Both the position numbers and the translations under genes were made by a program. Below the pieces are notes generated by a model, which saw nothing but the letters and a program-made list of their open reading frames with translations, was not told where the DNA came from and ran no database searches. From Methanoflorens sp963701995 (lineage in GTDB: Archaea; Halobacteriota; Bog-38; Methanoflorentales; Methanoflorentaceae): a stretch of 64,000 nt of DNA. This document shows, in pieces, positions 53,887 to 63,511 of the stretch. The stretch's first letter is position 1; every line of letters begins with the position of its first letter. The DNA is taken from contig OY969693.1 in the NCBI GenBank assembly GCA_963701995.1, forward strand, positions 372,001 to 436,000. The letters are read 5' to 3'.

Positions 53887-54534
53887 ATGATGTCTATAAC
53901 AACGCTGACCCTCCCTGAGGCGTGGTACAAAGCAGTCAGGCACATCATGGAATTTGGCAACGTCGTCGATACGGAGTACGGACTTAAAGCGCGCCAAATT
54001 CTCATGGGCATGATCGAAATCGACAGGCCTAGTTTTGGTTGGCACAAAGGTGATGCGTTTTGTACAAAAGCCCGAGTGGAGGAGTACAAAAAGCAGTTCG
54101 ATCGCGCCTACCTGCATCAGCACAACTTTGAGTACACTTATCTAGAACGATTGGTTGAAGGCCACGGAATCGATCAGCTGTCCTGGATACGGGAGCAGCT
54201 CTTGAAGAAACGGATTGGATCCAAGCGCATTCAGGCAATCACGTGGATTCCTCAAATTGATTGTCTTAAAGACGAAGACCAGCCTTGTTTTCAACGAATT
54301 TGGGTGTACCTCCACCCTAATGAAAGGCTTGACGTCCATATTATGTATCGCAGCTGGGACGTTTTTCAAGCGTACGAAGCTAACATCAATGCGTTTCTTT
54401 CATTAATCAAGAAAGAGATGTTAGAGCCTACAGGATTAAAGTTGGGGACTTTGTGCACGGTTGGCAATTCAATGCATATTTATGATTACAATTGGGACGA
54501 AGCTCACGCACTACTCGGCAAGTACAAGAAATAG
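53887..54534 (+). CDS. thyA: Thymidylate synthase, methanogen type
   Basis: A 215-residue enzyme of the short archaeal thymidylate synthase group that methylates dUMP. The catalytic cysteine is Cys134 in DQPCFQRIWV; RIQAITWIPQIDCLKDE before it and YRSWDVFQAYEANINAFL after it match the folate and dUMP sites. It is shorter than bacterial ThyA (about 260) because the family lacks some insertions. In methanogens it may use a methanopterin cofactor instead of folate. AAGGTGATG lies upstream of ATG 53887. Confidence 0.9.
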   Translation: MMSITTLTLPEAWYKAVRHIMEFGNVVDTEYGLKARQILMGMIEIDRPSFGWHKGDAFCTKARVEEYKKQFDRAYLHQHNFEYTYLERLVEGHGIDQLSWIREQLLKKRIGSKRIQAITWIPQIDCLKDEDQPCFQRIWVYLHPNERLDVHIMYRSWDVFQAYEANINAFLSLIKKEMLEPTGLKLGTLCTVGNSMHIYDYNWDEAHALLGKYKK

Positions 54535-54801
54535 CGAGCTAAATCATTAAAATTTGACAAAGATCAACTTTTATTTATCTTAGAGACTCGAATTCTTTGA
54601 AACGAAGCAATATCGTTATTTAACGAATATTCTTTTTTGTTTAAAAAAAAATATTTGTGAACAAGGGAAACTTTTTAGCTATAAGACTATAACCAAGAAC
54701 ACGCGACCAAAACATTTTAAGCGAAAGAAATCTGTAATCGCCACTTAACGGATTGTCCGTCACTACCGCCATCGCCTAACCGAAAGAACACGGAGTGAAT
54801 C
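54535..54801. promoter_or_regulatory. Very AT-rich upstream region of thiC
   Basis: About 265 bases of strongly AT-rich DNA with runs of A and T (for example TTTAAAAAAAAATATTT near 54640-54655). It stands out from the GC-richer coding DNA around it. I see no CTGAGA box, so a TPP riboswitch is unlikely; regulation by a protein is possible. Confidence 0.45.
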
Positions 54802-56076
54802 ATGACGCTAATTGATCACGCAAAGCAAGGAATCATCACTGACGAGATGAAGGTTGTCGCCTCTGCTGAGGGAGTAACGCCAGAGTTTATCTGTCGCGGA
54901 ATTGCGAATGGACGGATCGTACTTCCAGTAAGCCCATATCGGGACACTAAGCCAATCGGTATTGGCAAGGGGCTTAAGACGAAGGTTAATGCTTCTGTGG
55001 GGACGTCGTCAGACATAGCTGATGTCGATCTCGAAGTCACAAAGACAAAAGTCGCTGAGGCTGCTGGCGCCGATTCCATAATGGAGCTTTCGACCGCTGG
55101 CGACTTCTATGAAATCAGACGCAAGGTTATCCAAGCAACTTCCCTCTCCGTCGGAAGCGTGCCACTTTATCAAGCGTTTATTGAAGCTGCACGCGATTCC
55201 GGCTCAATCGTTGATATGCGAGAGGATGACCTCTTTAGAGTTACCGAAGAACAAGCAAAACTCGGCACCAACTTTATGGCGATTCACACGGGGATAAACT
55301 GGGCTACACTCCAAAGGCTCAAGGCCCAGGGACGGCACGCTGGCCTCTGCTCAAGAGGGGGGGCCTTTATGTCGGCCTGGATGGCGCACAACGAGAAAGA
55401 AAACCCGTTGTTTAGCGAATTTGATTATCTCCTGGAAATCCTCAAGCGACACGAGGTCACCCTCAGCATGGGAAACGGCATGCGCGCGGGCGCTGTGCAT
55501 GATTCTACTGATAGAGCACAGATTCAAGAACTAATTATAAATGCCGAGCTCTCTGACAAAGCACACGACTTTGGCGTGCAAACGATAGTAGAAGGACCAG
55601 GACACATACCGGTCGATGAGATTCAAGCCAACGTTGTGCTGCAGAAGCGCTTAACGGGCGAGAAGCCCTTCTACATGCTCGGACCTCTCGTGACGGACGT
55701 CGCACCGGGCTATGATAATATCGTGGCGGCGATTGGCGCGGCTCTTTCGTCTTCATATGGCGCTGATTTCATCTGCTATGTCACTCCCGCAGAGCACCTT
55801 GCGCTGCCATATCCGGAAGACGTGCGCCTCGGGGTAGTGTCAGCTCGCATTGCGGCTCACGTTGGAGACATGATTAAGCTTGGCGACCGGGATGATGACC
55901 TGAAGATGGCAGAAGCGCGCAACGAACTCGATTGGGCAAAACAATTTAAGGTTGCTTTAGATCCACAAACGGCAGCGCAGGTACGGAAAGAACGAATGCC
56001 CTCAGATGCAAACACCTGCACGATGTGTGGCGAGTTCTGCGCTTATAAAATCGTCAAGCAGTACTTTGAACTTTGA
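54802..56076 (+). CDS. thiC: Phosphomethylpyrimidine synthase (radical SAM)
   Basis: A 424-residue enzyme that rearranges aminoimidazole ribotide to HMP phosphate for thiamine. It has GDFYEIRRKVIQ, LCSRGGAFMSAWM, HDFGVQTIVEGPGH and YVTPAEHLALP, plus the C-terminal iron-sulfur motif NTCTMCGEFC. The motif is C-x2-C-x3-C, one residue shorter than the classic C-x2-C-x4-C, as is common in archaeal short ThiC. ATG 54802 lies after an AT-rich promoter region. It works with thiD-thiN at 46403. Confidence 0.95.
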   Translation: MTLIDHAKQGIITDEMKVVASAEGVTPEFICRGIANGRIVLPVSPYRDTKPIGIGKGLKTKVNASVGTSSDIADVDLEVTKTKVAEAAGADSIMELSTAGDFYEIRRKVIQATSLSVGSVPLYQAFIEAARDSGSIVDMREDDLFRVTEEQAKLGTNFMAIHTGINWATLQRLKAQGRHAGLCSRGGAFMSAWMAHNEKENPLFSEFDYLLEILKRHEVTLSMGNGMRAGAVHDSTDRAQIQELIINAELSDKAHDFGVQTIVEGPGHIPVDEIQANVVLQKRLTGEKPFYMLGPLVTDVAPGYDNIVAAIGAALSSSYGADFICYVTPAEHLALPYPEDVRLGVVSARIAAHVGDMIKLGDRDDDLKMAEARNELDWAKQFKVALDPQTAAQVRKERMPSDANTCTMCGEFCAYKIVKQYFEL

Positions 56077-56230
56077 TGACAAGCTGCTTGCTGCGAGCCT
56101 CTGATCGCCATTTTTACAGCTGTGATGAAGGATAGGTTTACGAGACAAAGTATGGCGGGGTCTGTGTCCATAGAAAGTGGATTAGCGATAAGCACGAAAC
56201 CTCGCAGGCGTTCGCAGGCCGCCGGGGCAG

Positions 56231-56917
56231 TTACAGTAAGTGCAGGTATTTAAGCCCTTCAACGACGCCTAAGCCGTACGGTTGCTTGGCGACGTAACTT
56301 GCGGCAGCTTGTGCCTTGGGATCTGCGTTGCCGACGGCAATTCCCGTACCAGCCATCTCTAACATTTTTACGTCATTTTCTCCATCGCCGAACGCTGCAA
56401 ATTTTTTGAGGGGAATGTCAAATAACTCAGCGACTTTAGCTAAGCCGACACCCTTATTGACGTGCGCGTCCTTGATGTGGAGGGCGAACCCCGAATCAAC
56501 GACGGTAACATCGTCACAGCACTGTGCGACTAGCTTGCGAAACAATTTTATGTCTGAGACCGACAAGGTGTCCCTGCTGTAGGCAATCTCGGTGACGCGT
56601 TCCCCAGAGTTGATCCTTTCAAGCGCCAGCACACCGCTGCCTTCGATTTCTCGCGCTGCTCGGCGACATGCGTCAATATTGCCGCTGACAATCTTTGATT
56701 TGCCGTCAGTAACGATCCCTCCGTTTTCAGCTATCACGGCCGAGATGTTGCCGATTGTGACCGCTAGCGCAGCAGCAAAACACAAAATGTTGCCCGTCGC
56801 TAAAACAACAGGGACGGTTAGCTGTCGAATTGACTCAACGGCGGCCAGCTCCAGTGAGCGGTCGCGAAAGGTTAAAGTGCCGTCGATATCAAATGCTACA
56901 GCTTTGATCAAGGTCAC
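56231..56917 (-). CDS. pgp: Phosphoglycolate phosphatase, archaeal HAD type
   Basis: A 228-residue HAD-superfamily phosphatase of the archaeal TA0175 type. The nucleophile motif AFDIDGTLTF holds Asp10 and Asp12; FAAFGDGENDVKML is the metal-binding motif near the C-terminus. It dephosphorylates phosphoglycolate or a similar sugar acid. I chose GTG 56917, since the frame continuing to 57019 overlaps radA and adds no homology. It follows radA on the same strand. Confidence 0.88.
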   Translation of the reverse strand: MTLIKAVAFDIDGTLTFRDRSLELAAVESIRQLTVPVVLATGNILCFAAALAVTIGNISAVIAENGGIVTDGKSKIVSGNIDACRRAAREIEGSGVLALERINSGERVTEIAYSRDTLSVSDIKLFRKLVAQCCDDVTVVDSGFALHIKDAHVNKGVGLAKVAELFDIPLKKFAAFGDGENDVKMLEMAGTGIAVGNADPKAQAAASYVAKQPYGLGVVEGLKYLHLL

Positions 56918-56966
56918 GGTCAACGGTGGCTTAGGACAACAGCGAAACGCTTGAACCTGTGCTCGT

Positions 56967-57941
56967 TTAGTCGCGTATTCCTTCAGACTCCACCGAAAAT
57001 ATCGCTTCACCTTCAGCAAGGTTCGGAGAGTCTACAAGGCGTGCTATGCGTTTGCCTCCTTTCGATTTTCTCAAATACAGCCTGAAAGTCGCAGTGTGCC
57101 CCAATATGTGGCCACCGATCGGTCGGGTTGGATCGCCGAAAAAGGCGTCAGGTTTTGCCTGAACTTGATTAGTGACGAGTACGACTGCATTATTCAACGT
57201 TCCAAAACGCATAAGGTCGTGCAGGTGCTTGTTCAGCTTTTGCTGCCTGTCTGCAAGCGTACCTCTACCAACATATTCAGCTCTAAAATGGGCAGTTAGC
57301 GAGTCTACGATAAGAAGTCGTACGGGAAGCTCAGTCGCCTTAAGTTGTTCCGATAGCTCGCTTGCCGCTTCGACGAGCAGTATTTGGTGATTGGAATTGT
57401 GGGCTCTCGCGACGTGGATGTTTCTCAGTATGCCTTCGTGATCGAGATCGAGACCTGCCGCGATCTGGCTGATGCGCTCCGGTCGGAAGGTATTCTCGGT
57501 GTCAATTAGTATGCACGATCCTTCAAGGCCGCCGCTTTCACGCGCGAGCTGAACGTTCACCGCAAGCTGATGCGCAACTTGCGTCTTTCCTGAGCCGAAT
57601 TCTCCGTAAAGCTCGGTAATTGCTTGGGTCTCCACACCCCCGCCAAGCAACTCGTCAAAAGCCTTGCTTCCGGTCGTAAGTTTGCCTACGTGTCGCCTTC
57701 TTTCAAGAATGACGTCGCCCGTCTCAAAACCGCCAATGTCTGCAGCTTGGCGCGCCGCTATTATGATCTTGGAGGCGGTAGCCTCACCAAGATCCGCCGC
57801 GTTTGATAACTCTGAAGGGGATGCTACGGCAACTGCTTCCACTGAGTTAAAACCAGCTTCCTTCAACTTTTCTGCGGTAGCAGGGCCTACGCCTGGCAGG
57901 TCTTCTATGCCAAAACCATCAATTTCTTCTACCTCTTCCAT
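56967..57941 (-). CDS. radA: DNA repair and recombination protein RadA
   Basis: A 324-residue archaeal RecA/Rad51 homologue. A helix-hairpin-helix N-terminal domain (GIEDLPGVGPATAEKLKEAG) is followed by the ATPase core with Walker A GEFGSGKT at 113-120 and Walker B LLIVDSLTAHF. It polymerises on single-stranded DNA for strand exchange. It lies between an RPA gene upstream and the phosphoglycolate phosphatase gene downstream on the same strand. Confidence 0.97.
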   Translation of the reverse strand: MEEVEEIDGFGIEDLPGVGPATAEKLKEAGFNSVEAVAVASPSELSNAADLGEATASKIIIAARQAADIGGFETGDVILERRRHVGKLTTGSKAFDELLGGGVETQAITELYGEFGSGKTQVAHQLAVNVQLARESGGLEGSCILIDTENTFRPERISQIAAGLDLDHEGILRNIHVARAHNSNHQILLVEAASELSEQLKATELPVRLLIVDSLTAHFRAEYVGRGTLADRQQKLNKHLHDLMRFGTLNNAVVLVTNQVQAKPDAFFGDPTRPIGGHILGHTATFRLYLRKSKGGKRIARLVDSPNLAEGEAIFSVESEGIRD

Positions 57942-58052
57942 CTACTCAACCCCCCCTTTTTTCGCAACTTTTGAAGAGTCGTGTACGCTAATCACTTGTT
58001 GCCCTCTAAAGACTTTTGAGTGCAGAGCGAAAGTGTGTCGCATTTCCGTCCA

Positions 58053-59465
58053 TCAAATGAATGATTGAAGCGCACTGAGCCTTCGCTTGATTGTCTCGAG
58101 CTTTCGCAAAGCCACGTCCTGGGGCGGTTTTGATAGGCTTTTCGCCTCAAACTTGTCATTCGTTTTGATACCGACAACTATAACCTCATCCCCGACGGCG
58201 AGCGCCAGATTGTCGAATGCTTTGTCAAAAGTCACGTAGTCGACCCCGTTGTCGACACACACGGCCATAGCCGATGATATTACTGTCCCGGTAATGCCAG
58301 CATCAGCACTTTCTTGCAGGGCCGCGTGCTCTTTCTGGGCGCGTCCGCTCTTATCTGCTAAGCAAAGGCCGCTTCTCCAGTCTACACTCAGTTCGAGCTG
58401 ATTGTTGAGCCCATTTTTCGGCATGCAATCGCGCAGTGTGATCTGGCTTTGTGTATCCTCTTCAGAGATCGCTAGCGCTTTGTCACCCCAAAGGGCGACT
58501 CGTATTTTACCCGTATCGTCGCTCACCACTACGTTTCTGACTTTTCCTGCGCTGCCGTTATTTCTGGTGAATTCGCGGAGCGCGCCAACTTCTTCGATGA
58601 TTGCTGCGACGGTACATGTGATTTCCACCTGGACGTCCCGAATAGGAATGATCTTCTCAACGAACTCAATATGCCCCGTCCCTTTTTGGAGCGACCCCCG
58701 ATTGCCTACGTGCACTTCGAGCCGTCCGTACCGCTCGCGCGTATACCCGTTCTTGACGTCGAGCACGTCTCCCGAAACAAAATCAACCACGTTTTCAGCA
58801 ATATCGTCCCAAAGCGTTACGCGCACCCTTCCCGTTTCGTCGCCTATCGTCACGTTAGTGACCTTTCCAACGGAACCATCGCGCTTAGAAAAAGTACGCA
58901 CCGGGTCAACCTCGAGTATGACCCCTCTTACGTCAACCCCGTTTAGCCCTGCGATGAGCCCTCCGATACCCTCAGGGCCCTTAGGAAGCTCCATTTCGGT
59001 TTTAGCGACCGATTCATCGACCTCAATTTCTCGCGCATTTACTTCGATGCCATATGGCCCATCCCTCGCGACTCCTGCAATCTTCAGAGTCTGCCCAATT
59101 TGAAGCTCTTCGACGTGCTGTGCGAGGTCATTCCACAAAACTACGCGAACTGAACCCGTTGCGTCCGACACGACGAGATTGGCGACGTATCCTACATCGC
59201 CGTCGCGGGAGAACTCTCGTGTCGGTGAGACACGCGTGAGCTTGCCAACAAATGCGACAGTTCTCGTTTGTGCATCAATTTGTGCGATCTGCACGACCGA
59301 GTCGATACCGAGCTCGTGGGCGACGAGCAGGGCCGCCGTCTTCTCGTCACACAAGCCCGACATGTCCTCCACCTTCTGCCGCACTCTAGCCGCGAACTCC
59401 TCTTTTGAGATTGTGGTGGTGAGGCGCTCGTAGATGCTCGCCAGGTCGTCGGAGAGAGCGTCCAT
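58053..59465 (-). CDS. Replication protein A-like protein with repeated OB folds
   Basis: A 470-residue single-stranded DNA-binding protein with several OB folds in series, marked by GSVRVVLWND (~110-120), GRVRVTLWDD (~225-235) and GKIRVALWGD (~330-340), each part of the OB core. The last OB has DYVTFDKAFDNLALA. The short N-terminal helix-rich part has SIYERLTTTISKEEF. It is the archaeal RPA of the methanogen type. ATG 59465 follows AAGGAAAT. It would be cotranscribed with radA for recombination. Confidence 0.92.
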   Translation of the reverse strand: MDALSDDLASIYERLTTTISKEEFAARVRQKVEDMSGLCDEKTAALLVAHELGIDSVVQIAQIDAQTRTVAFVGKLTRVSPTREFSRDGDVGYVANLVVSDATGSVRVVLWNDLAQHVEELQIGQTLKIAGVARDGPYGIEVNAREIEVDESVAKTEMELPKGPEGIGGLIAGLNGVDVRGVILEVDPVRTFSKRDGSVGKVTNVTIGDETGRVRVTLWDDIAENVVDFVSGDVLDVKNGYTRERYGRLEVHVGNRGSLQKGTGHIEFVEKIIPIRDVQVEITCTVAAIIEEVGALREFTRNNGSAGKVRNVVVSDDTGKIRVALWGDKALAISEEDTQSQITLRDCMPKNGLNNQLELSVDWRSGLCLADKSGRAQKEHAALQESADAGITGTVISSAMAVCVDNGVDYVTFDKAFDNLALAVGDEVIVVGIKTNDKFEAKSLSKPPQDVALRKLETIKRRLSALQSFI

Positions 59466-59705
59466 ATTTCCTTGCACTTACCGTAGTACACGCCCCTATC
59501 TTAATAACTTTGTCAAACGAGATACAGGCACGTAGGAAGCCCGACAAGACAGTGAGAGGTAAGAAGCCCCTTGCGAGAACGGGGCATCATAGCCGCACGG
59601 TTGCCGTGCGCGCAGCCTTTTTCCGCGATGAAATATTTTTATACTTTCTTGGCGTGTTATGAGAGCGGCCTACGCGTTGTTTTTTGCATGAGGGGCAAAT
59701 CGAGC

Positions 59706-60950
59706 ATGGGGCAGACCATTTCCGAGAAGATATTCTCAAGATCTGTAGGAAGAGTCGTGAAAGCGGGCGACTTTGTCGAAGCTGCAATAGATGTCGCTAT
59801 GATTCACGATATTACAGGACCTCTTGCAGTAAAAACCCTTTACGAAATAACCGACCGGGTATGGGACCCCACCAAAGTAATCATGCTTTTTGACCACCAG
59901 GTACCTGCTGACTCGATCGACGCCGCTGTCAACCACATGGAGCTTCGGAAGTTTGCAAAAAGACAGGGGATCCTTAACTATGATGTGCAAGAGGGAGTGT
60001 GCCACCAGGTCATGGTCGAAAAGGGGCACGTGCTTCCAGGGGAACTCGTCATCGGCGCTGACTCACATACCTGCACGTACGGGGCCTTAGGAGCGTTTGC
60101 GACAGGTGTTGGCTCAACCGATATGGGGGTGGCCCTTGCTTCGGGAAAGCTCTGGTTTAAAGTGCCAGAGACCCTCGCATTCGATGTTAATGGAAGACTG
60201 GGACGGCGTGTGTATGCCAAAGATCTCATACTCACTATCGTTGGCGACATCGGCATAAACGGCGCCACCTACCAAGCGTGTGAGTTCCGTGGTGACACTG
60301 TCAAGCACATGGACATCGCGAATAGGATGACCGTGTGCAACATGGCAATCGAGATGGGGGGAAAAACCGGGATAATCGCTCCCGACGAAACGACTGCCTC
60401 TTTCTTAGAAGAACGAGCAATCGGCGGAGACTTTACCCTGCGCTCAGACGATGATGCGACAAAAGTTGTGCGATGCTATGCTGCTACTGAGATGGTGCCG
60501 ATGGTCGCAAAGCCCCACCAAGTCGACAACGTAGTTCCTGTCACGGACGTCGAAGGGCAGCATATAGATCAGGTCTTTATTGGCTCATGCACAAACGGAC
60601 GGTACGAAGATCTAAAAGCAGCTGCGGAGTTACTGCAAGGCGAGACAGTGGCACGCGGAGTCCGGATGATCATCATTCCGGCTTCAAGAACCGAGTACCA
60701 GAGAGCGCTTAAAACGGGCCTTATGGATATCTTTACCGATAGCGGCGCGCTCGTCGAGGCCCCGTGTTGCGGGCCGTGTATGGGCGGGTCGTTTGGGATA
60801 CTGGGTCCCGGCGAGGTGGGCCTAAGCACTTCAAACAGAAACTTCGTGGGAAGACAGGGAAGCCCGGGGGCTTCAGTGTACCTCTGTTCACCGGCGACAG
60901 CTGCAGCGTCCGCGATCGACGGCGAAATAACCGATCCGAGGTCGCATTAG
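59706..60950 (+). CDS. leuC: Isopropylmalate / methylmalate / homocitrate dehydratase, large subunit
   Basis: A 414-residue aconitase-family large subunit holding a [4Fe-4S] cluster: FIGSCTNGRYEDL and CCGPCMGGSFG have the cluster cysteines, and FDHQVPADS and GADSHTCTYGALGAF are active-site loops. ATG 59706 gives the normal archaeal length; an upstream ATG at 59688 adds six residues. Archaeal paralogues serve either leucine synthesis (LeuC) or homoaconitase for coenzyme B (HacA), and sequence alone does not decide. It is followed by the small subunit 9 bases later. Confidence 0.93.
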   Translation: MGQTISEKIFSRSVGRVVKAGDFVEAAIDVAMIHDITGPLAVKTLYEITDRVWDPTKVIMLFDHQVPADSIDAAVNHMELRKFAKRQGILNYDVQEGVCHQVMVEKGHVLPGELVIGADSHTCTYGALGAFATGVGSTDMGVALASGKLWFKVPETLAFDVNGRLGRRVYAKDLILTIVGDIGINGATYQACEFRGDTVKHMDIANRMTVCNMAIEMGGKTGIIAPDETTASFLEERAIGGDFTLRSDDDATKVVRCYAATEMVPMVAKPHQVDNVVPVTDVEGQHIDQVFIGSCTNGRYEDLKAAAELLQGETVARGVRMIIIPASRTEYQRALKTGLMDIFTDSGALVEAPCCGPCMGGSFGILGPGEVGLSTSNRNFVGRQGSPGASVYLCSPATAAASAIDGEITDPRSH

Positions 60951-60959
60951 GAGCGGAAC

Positions 60960-61502
60960 ATGACACGACCCAAAGGGGGTATTACAGGTAGAGCTTGGAA
61001 GTTTGGCGATAACATTGACACAGATGCCATCATTCCAGGCAAGTATCTCGTGCTCAACTCGTCACAAGATCTCGCAAAGCACGCTTTCGAAAACGTCCGC
61101 CCCAACTTTGCTCACCAAGTCATCAAAGGCGACATCGTCGTCGCTGGGGAGAACTTTGGCTGCGGTTCCTCGAGAGAACACGCGCCTTTAGCTCTAAGAG
61201 ATAACGTCAGCATCGTGATTGCGCGTTCGTTTGCACGGATCTTTTTTCGAAATGCCATAAACATCGGACTGCCTGTCGTCGAATGCGACACAACCGAAAT
61301 CGAGGACGGAGATATTCTGCACGTCGATTTGGAAAAGGGCAGCATCTACGATGAGACTAAGAAAAAGGAGTACGCGATGACGCCTTTTCCGCCGTTTATA
61401 AAGAATATCATAGAAGCCGGCGGACTCGTCGAATACGTAAAAAGCGGCACGCAGCTTGAAAAACGTGAGCGCCGCGAAACTGAGACGGATTTGTCGTGGT
61501 GA
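60960..61502 (+). CDS. leuD: Isopropylmalate / homocitrate dehydratase, small subunit
   Basis: A 180-residue swivelling-domain subunit. Key motifs are FGDNIDTDAIIPGKYLVL and AGENFGCGSSREHAP (substrate specificity loop), with VDLEKGSIYDETKKK near the end. It is slightly longer than usual because of a C-terminal tail (KRERRETETDL). It forms the active enzyme with the upstream large subunit, with which it makes an operon; a dehydrogenase gene follows. Confidence 0.94.
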   Translation: MTRPKGGITGRAWKFGDNIDTDAIIPGKYLVLNSSQDLAKHAFENVRPNFAHQVIKGDIVVAGENFGCGSSREHAPLALRDNVSIVIARSFARIFFRNAINIGLPVVECDTTEIEDGDILHVDLEKGSIYDETKKKEYAMTPFPPFIKNIIEAGGLVEYVKSGTQLEKRERRETETDLSW

Positions 61503-61542
61503 CCTGTTTCAGTGCTTCTTGAACACTTATGGTGAAGCCAAA

Positions 61543-62682
61543 ATGAAGACGTACAAAATCCCGATAATCGCTGGAGACGGCGTCGGACCAGAGGTCATCG
61601 CCGAAGGGAAAAAGACTCTCGAAGCAGCCGGCCGCACGTATGGGTTCGATATCGAGTGGAAAGAGTACCCGTACGGAGCAGAGCATTATCTCGCAACGGG
61701 AGAGCTTTTGTCAGAGGATGCGCTCAAAGAGCTGAGCGACTATCGCGCTATCTACCTCGGCTCGGTCGGCGACGCGCGCGTCCCCCCTGGAGTCCTCGAG
61801 CGCGGAATTCTCTTCGCACTGAGGTTCTACTTCGATCAATACATAAATCTCCGCCCTATTAGGCTGCTAGAAGGCGTAGAGACACCAATTCGAGATAAGG
61901 GCCCTGACGATATTGATTATGTGGTAGTGCGCGAGAACTCTGAAGACCTCTACGTGGGAGTGGGAGGCCGCGTCAAGAAAGGCAGCACCCACCGCGATGC
62001 AGATGTGACCCGCAACCTATACAGCGTAAAGTTCGGCCTTGACATCGACTCTAATAGCGACGAAATAGCCTATCAGCTGGGGCTAATATCAGCCGAGGGC
62101 ACCAAGCGCGTTATGCGGTACGCTTTTGAGCTGGCCACTCGAAGAGGGAGGCACCTATCGAGCGTCGACAAGATGAATGCGATGACGGACATTTATGGCT
62201 TCTGGCGTCAAATATTCACCGAAACGGCCTTGCGTTATCCAGAAGTTAAGACCGATTTTAACCTTGTGGACGCAATGACGATGTGGCTGGTGAAGAATCC
62301 TGAATGGTTTGACGTCGTTGTAGCTCCGAACTTGTTCGGCGATATCATAACAGACCTAGGAGCTATGGTCCAAGGGGGACTAGGGCTTGCTCCGGGCGGT
62401 AACATAAACCCTGAAGGAACGTCAATGTTTGAGCCAATTCACGGATCGGCGCCAAAATATAGGGGTCTCAACAAAGTCAACCCGATTGCTACGATTTGGG
62501 CAGGGGCAATGCTCCTTGAGAGTCTTGGTGAAATACAAGCTGCGAACGGCGTTATGAACGCTATTCAACGCAACCTCCGCGAACGCAAAGTGCGAACGTT
62601 TGACCTTGGTGGCACCTCGACCACATCAGAAGTCGGTAGTGACATAGCGAGATACGTTGAAGGGCCCCGCAGCTCAGATTGA
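61543..62682 (+). CDS. leuB: Isopropylmalate / homoisocitrate dehydrogenase family enzyme
   Basis: A 379-residue beta-decarboxylating dehydrogenase. KIPIIAGDGVGPEVIAEGKK is the start motif; VVVRENSEDLYVGVGG, VDAMTMWLVKNP and PIHGSAPKYRGL are substrate and NAD+ sites. It follows the two dehydratase subunits with the spacing of an operon, so it likely works in the same pathway, either leucine (LeuB) or coenzyme B (AksF). ATG 61543 is preferred; the longer open frame upstream overlaps the small-subunit gene. Confidence 0.93.
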   Translation: MKTYKIPIIAGDGVGPEVIAEGKKTLEAAGRTYGFDIEWKEYPYGAEHYLATGELLSEDALKELSDYRAIYLGSVGDARVPPGVLERGILFALRFYFDQYINLRPIRLLEGVETPIRDKGPDDIDYVVVRENSEDLYVGVGGRVKKGSTHRDADVTRNLYSVKFGLDIDSNSDEIAYQLGLISAEGTKRVMRYAFELATRRGRHLSSVDKMNAMTDIYGFWRQIFTETALRYPEVKTDFNLVDAMTMWLVKNPEWFDVVVAPNLFGDIITDLGAMVQGGLGLAPGGNINPEGTSMFEPIHGSAPKYRGLNKVNPIATIWAGAMLLESLGEIQAANGVMNAIQRNLRERKVRTFDLGGTSTTSEVGSDIARYVEGPRSSD

Positions 62683-62720
62683 ATACCGATTTATACCCTT
62701 AAGCACATAGAGATACGCGA

Positions 62721-62792
62721 GTCCTGGTGGGGTAGTGGATATCCTATGAGCCTGCGGAGCTCAAGACTCGGGTTCAAATCCCGGCCGGGACG
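62721..62792 (+). tRNA. tRNA-Arg (GCG)
   Basis: The 72-base sequence folds well: acceptor GTCCTGG pairs with CCGGGAC, anticodon stem TGAGC/GCTCA encloses the loop CTGCGGA with anticodon GCG, and the T arm has loop TTCAAAT between TCGGG and CCCGG. It has no intron and no encoded CCA. It lies 38 bases after the leuB-like gene. Confidence 0.95.
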
Positions 62793-62887
62793 CTCTGTTT
62801 TTGCGCGAAAATATGTATCTTGGAGCGCAGACCAAGATCATTGCCCCTTGAGTGGAGTGGGATTTTTGCACGCCCATAAGGCTATGC

Positions 62888-63508
62888 TTAGGCCTTTCCA
62901 GCCGGCGGAAAGTGCATGTTGAAACTGTAGCCAAAGGCTTCTAACCCGAGTCTCTGGTAAAACTTATGGCTACCCTCTCTGTGCACGCTGCTTGAGAGAA
63001 TCACCCGAAAACATCCTCGGGCTCGCGCAAGACCTATTGCGTGTTGCATCAATGTCGCACCAATGCTCGACTTTCGAGCTCGTTCATCTACCACGACGTT
63101 CTCAATAACTGCCCAAGGCCTGCCACCGTGTGACAGGTTAGGGATGATTGAGATCGCTATAGTGCCGACAATAGCCCCAGCTGATTCGGCCACAAACACA
63201 TAGCTGTCCGGGCTTCGTTTGATTTCCGAAAATGCATCATAATGTGCCGGGAGCCGCTCTTTTCTGTTCTCTGAAGCTTGATCCGTGTTTGAGAAGAGTT
63301 GGGCGTACAGCTCTAAAATGCATTGCAAATCGTCTAAGGTTGCTTCTCGTACTACCAGATTATCTCGTTGTGGCCGCTGAGTGGATCCCAAATTTGCATC
63401 CTCCGCCGTAAGTCGCGGGACTTTGAGTGCCGAATTCGTACAACCAGCGGTTACATCGAACCTGGGCTTGTTTTGGACGAGCCTAGAGAGACGAGCTGCT
63501 GATTGCAC
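62888..63508 (-). CDS. GNAT family N-acetyltransferase
   Basis: A 206-residue frame. The first ~50 residues look like an unrelated lead; the GNAT domain begins at VVREATLDDLQCILELYAQL and shows ENVVVDERARKSSIGATLMQ, the acetyl-CoA pyrophosphate-binding loop, and a final KFYQRLGLEAFGYSF. The substrate is unknown. The nominal ATG 63508 lies four bases after the cofE stop; a start further in is possible. Confidence 0.8.
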   Translation of the reverse strand: MQSAARLSRLVQNKPRFDVTAGCTNSALKVPRLTAEDANLGSTQRPQRDNLVVREATLDDLQCILELYAQLFSNTDQASENRKERLPAHYDAFSEIKRSPDSYVFVAESAGAIVGTIAISIIPNLSHGGRPWAVIENVVVDERARKSSIGATLMQHAIGLARARGCFRVILSSSVHREGSHKFYQRLGLEAFGYSFNMHFPPAGKA

Positions 63509-63511
63509 TGG

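Noticed and set aside
54535..54801. TPP riboswitch upstream of thiC
   Set aside because: No CTGAGA or the other conserved TPP-riboswitch elements are visible; the region is only AT-rich.
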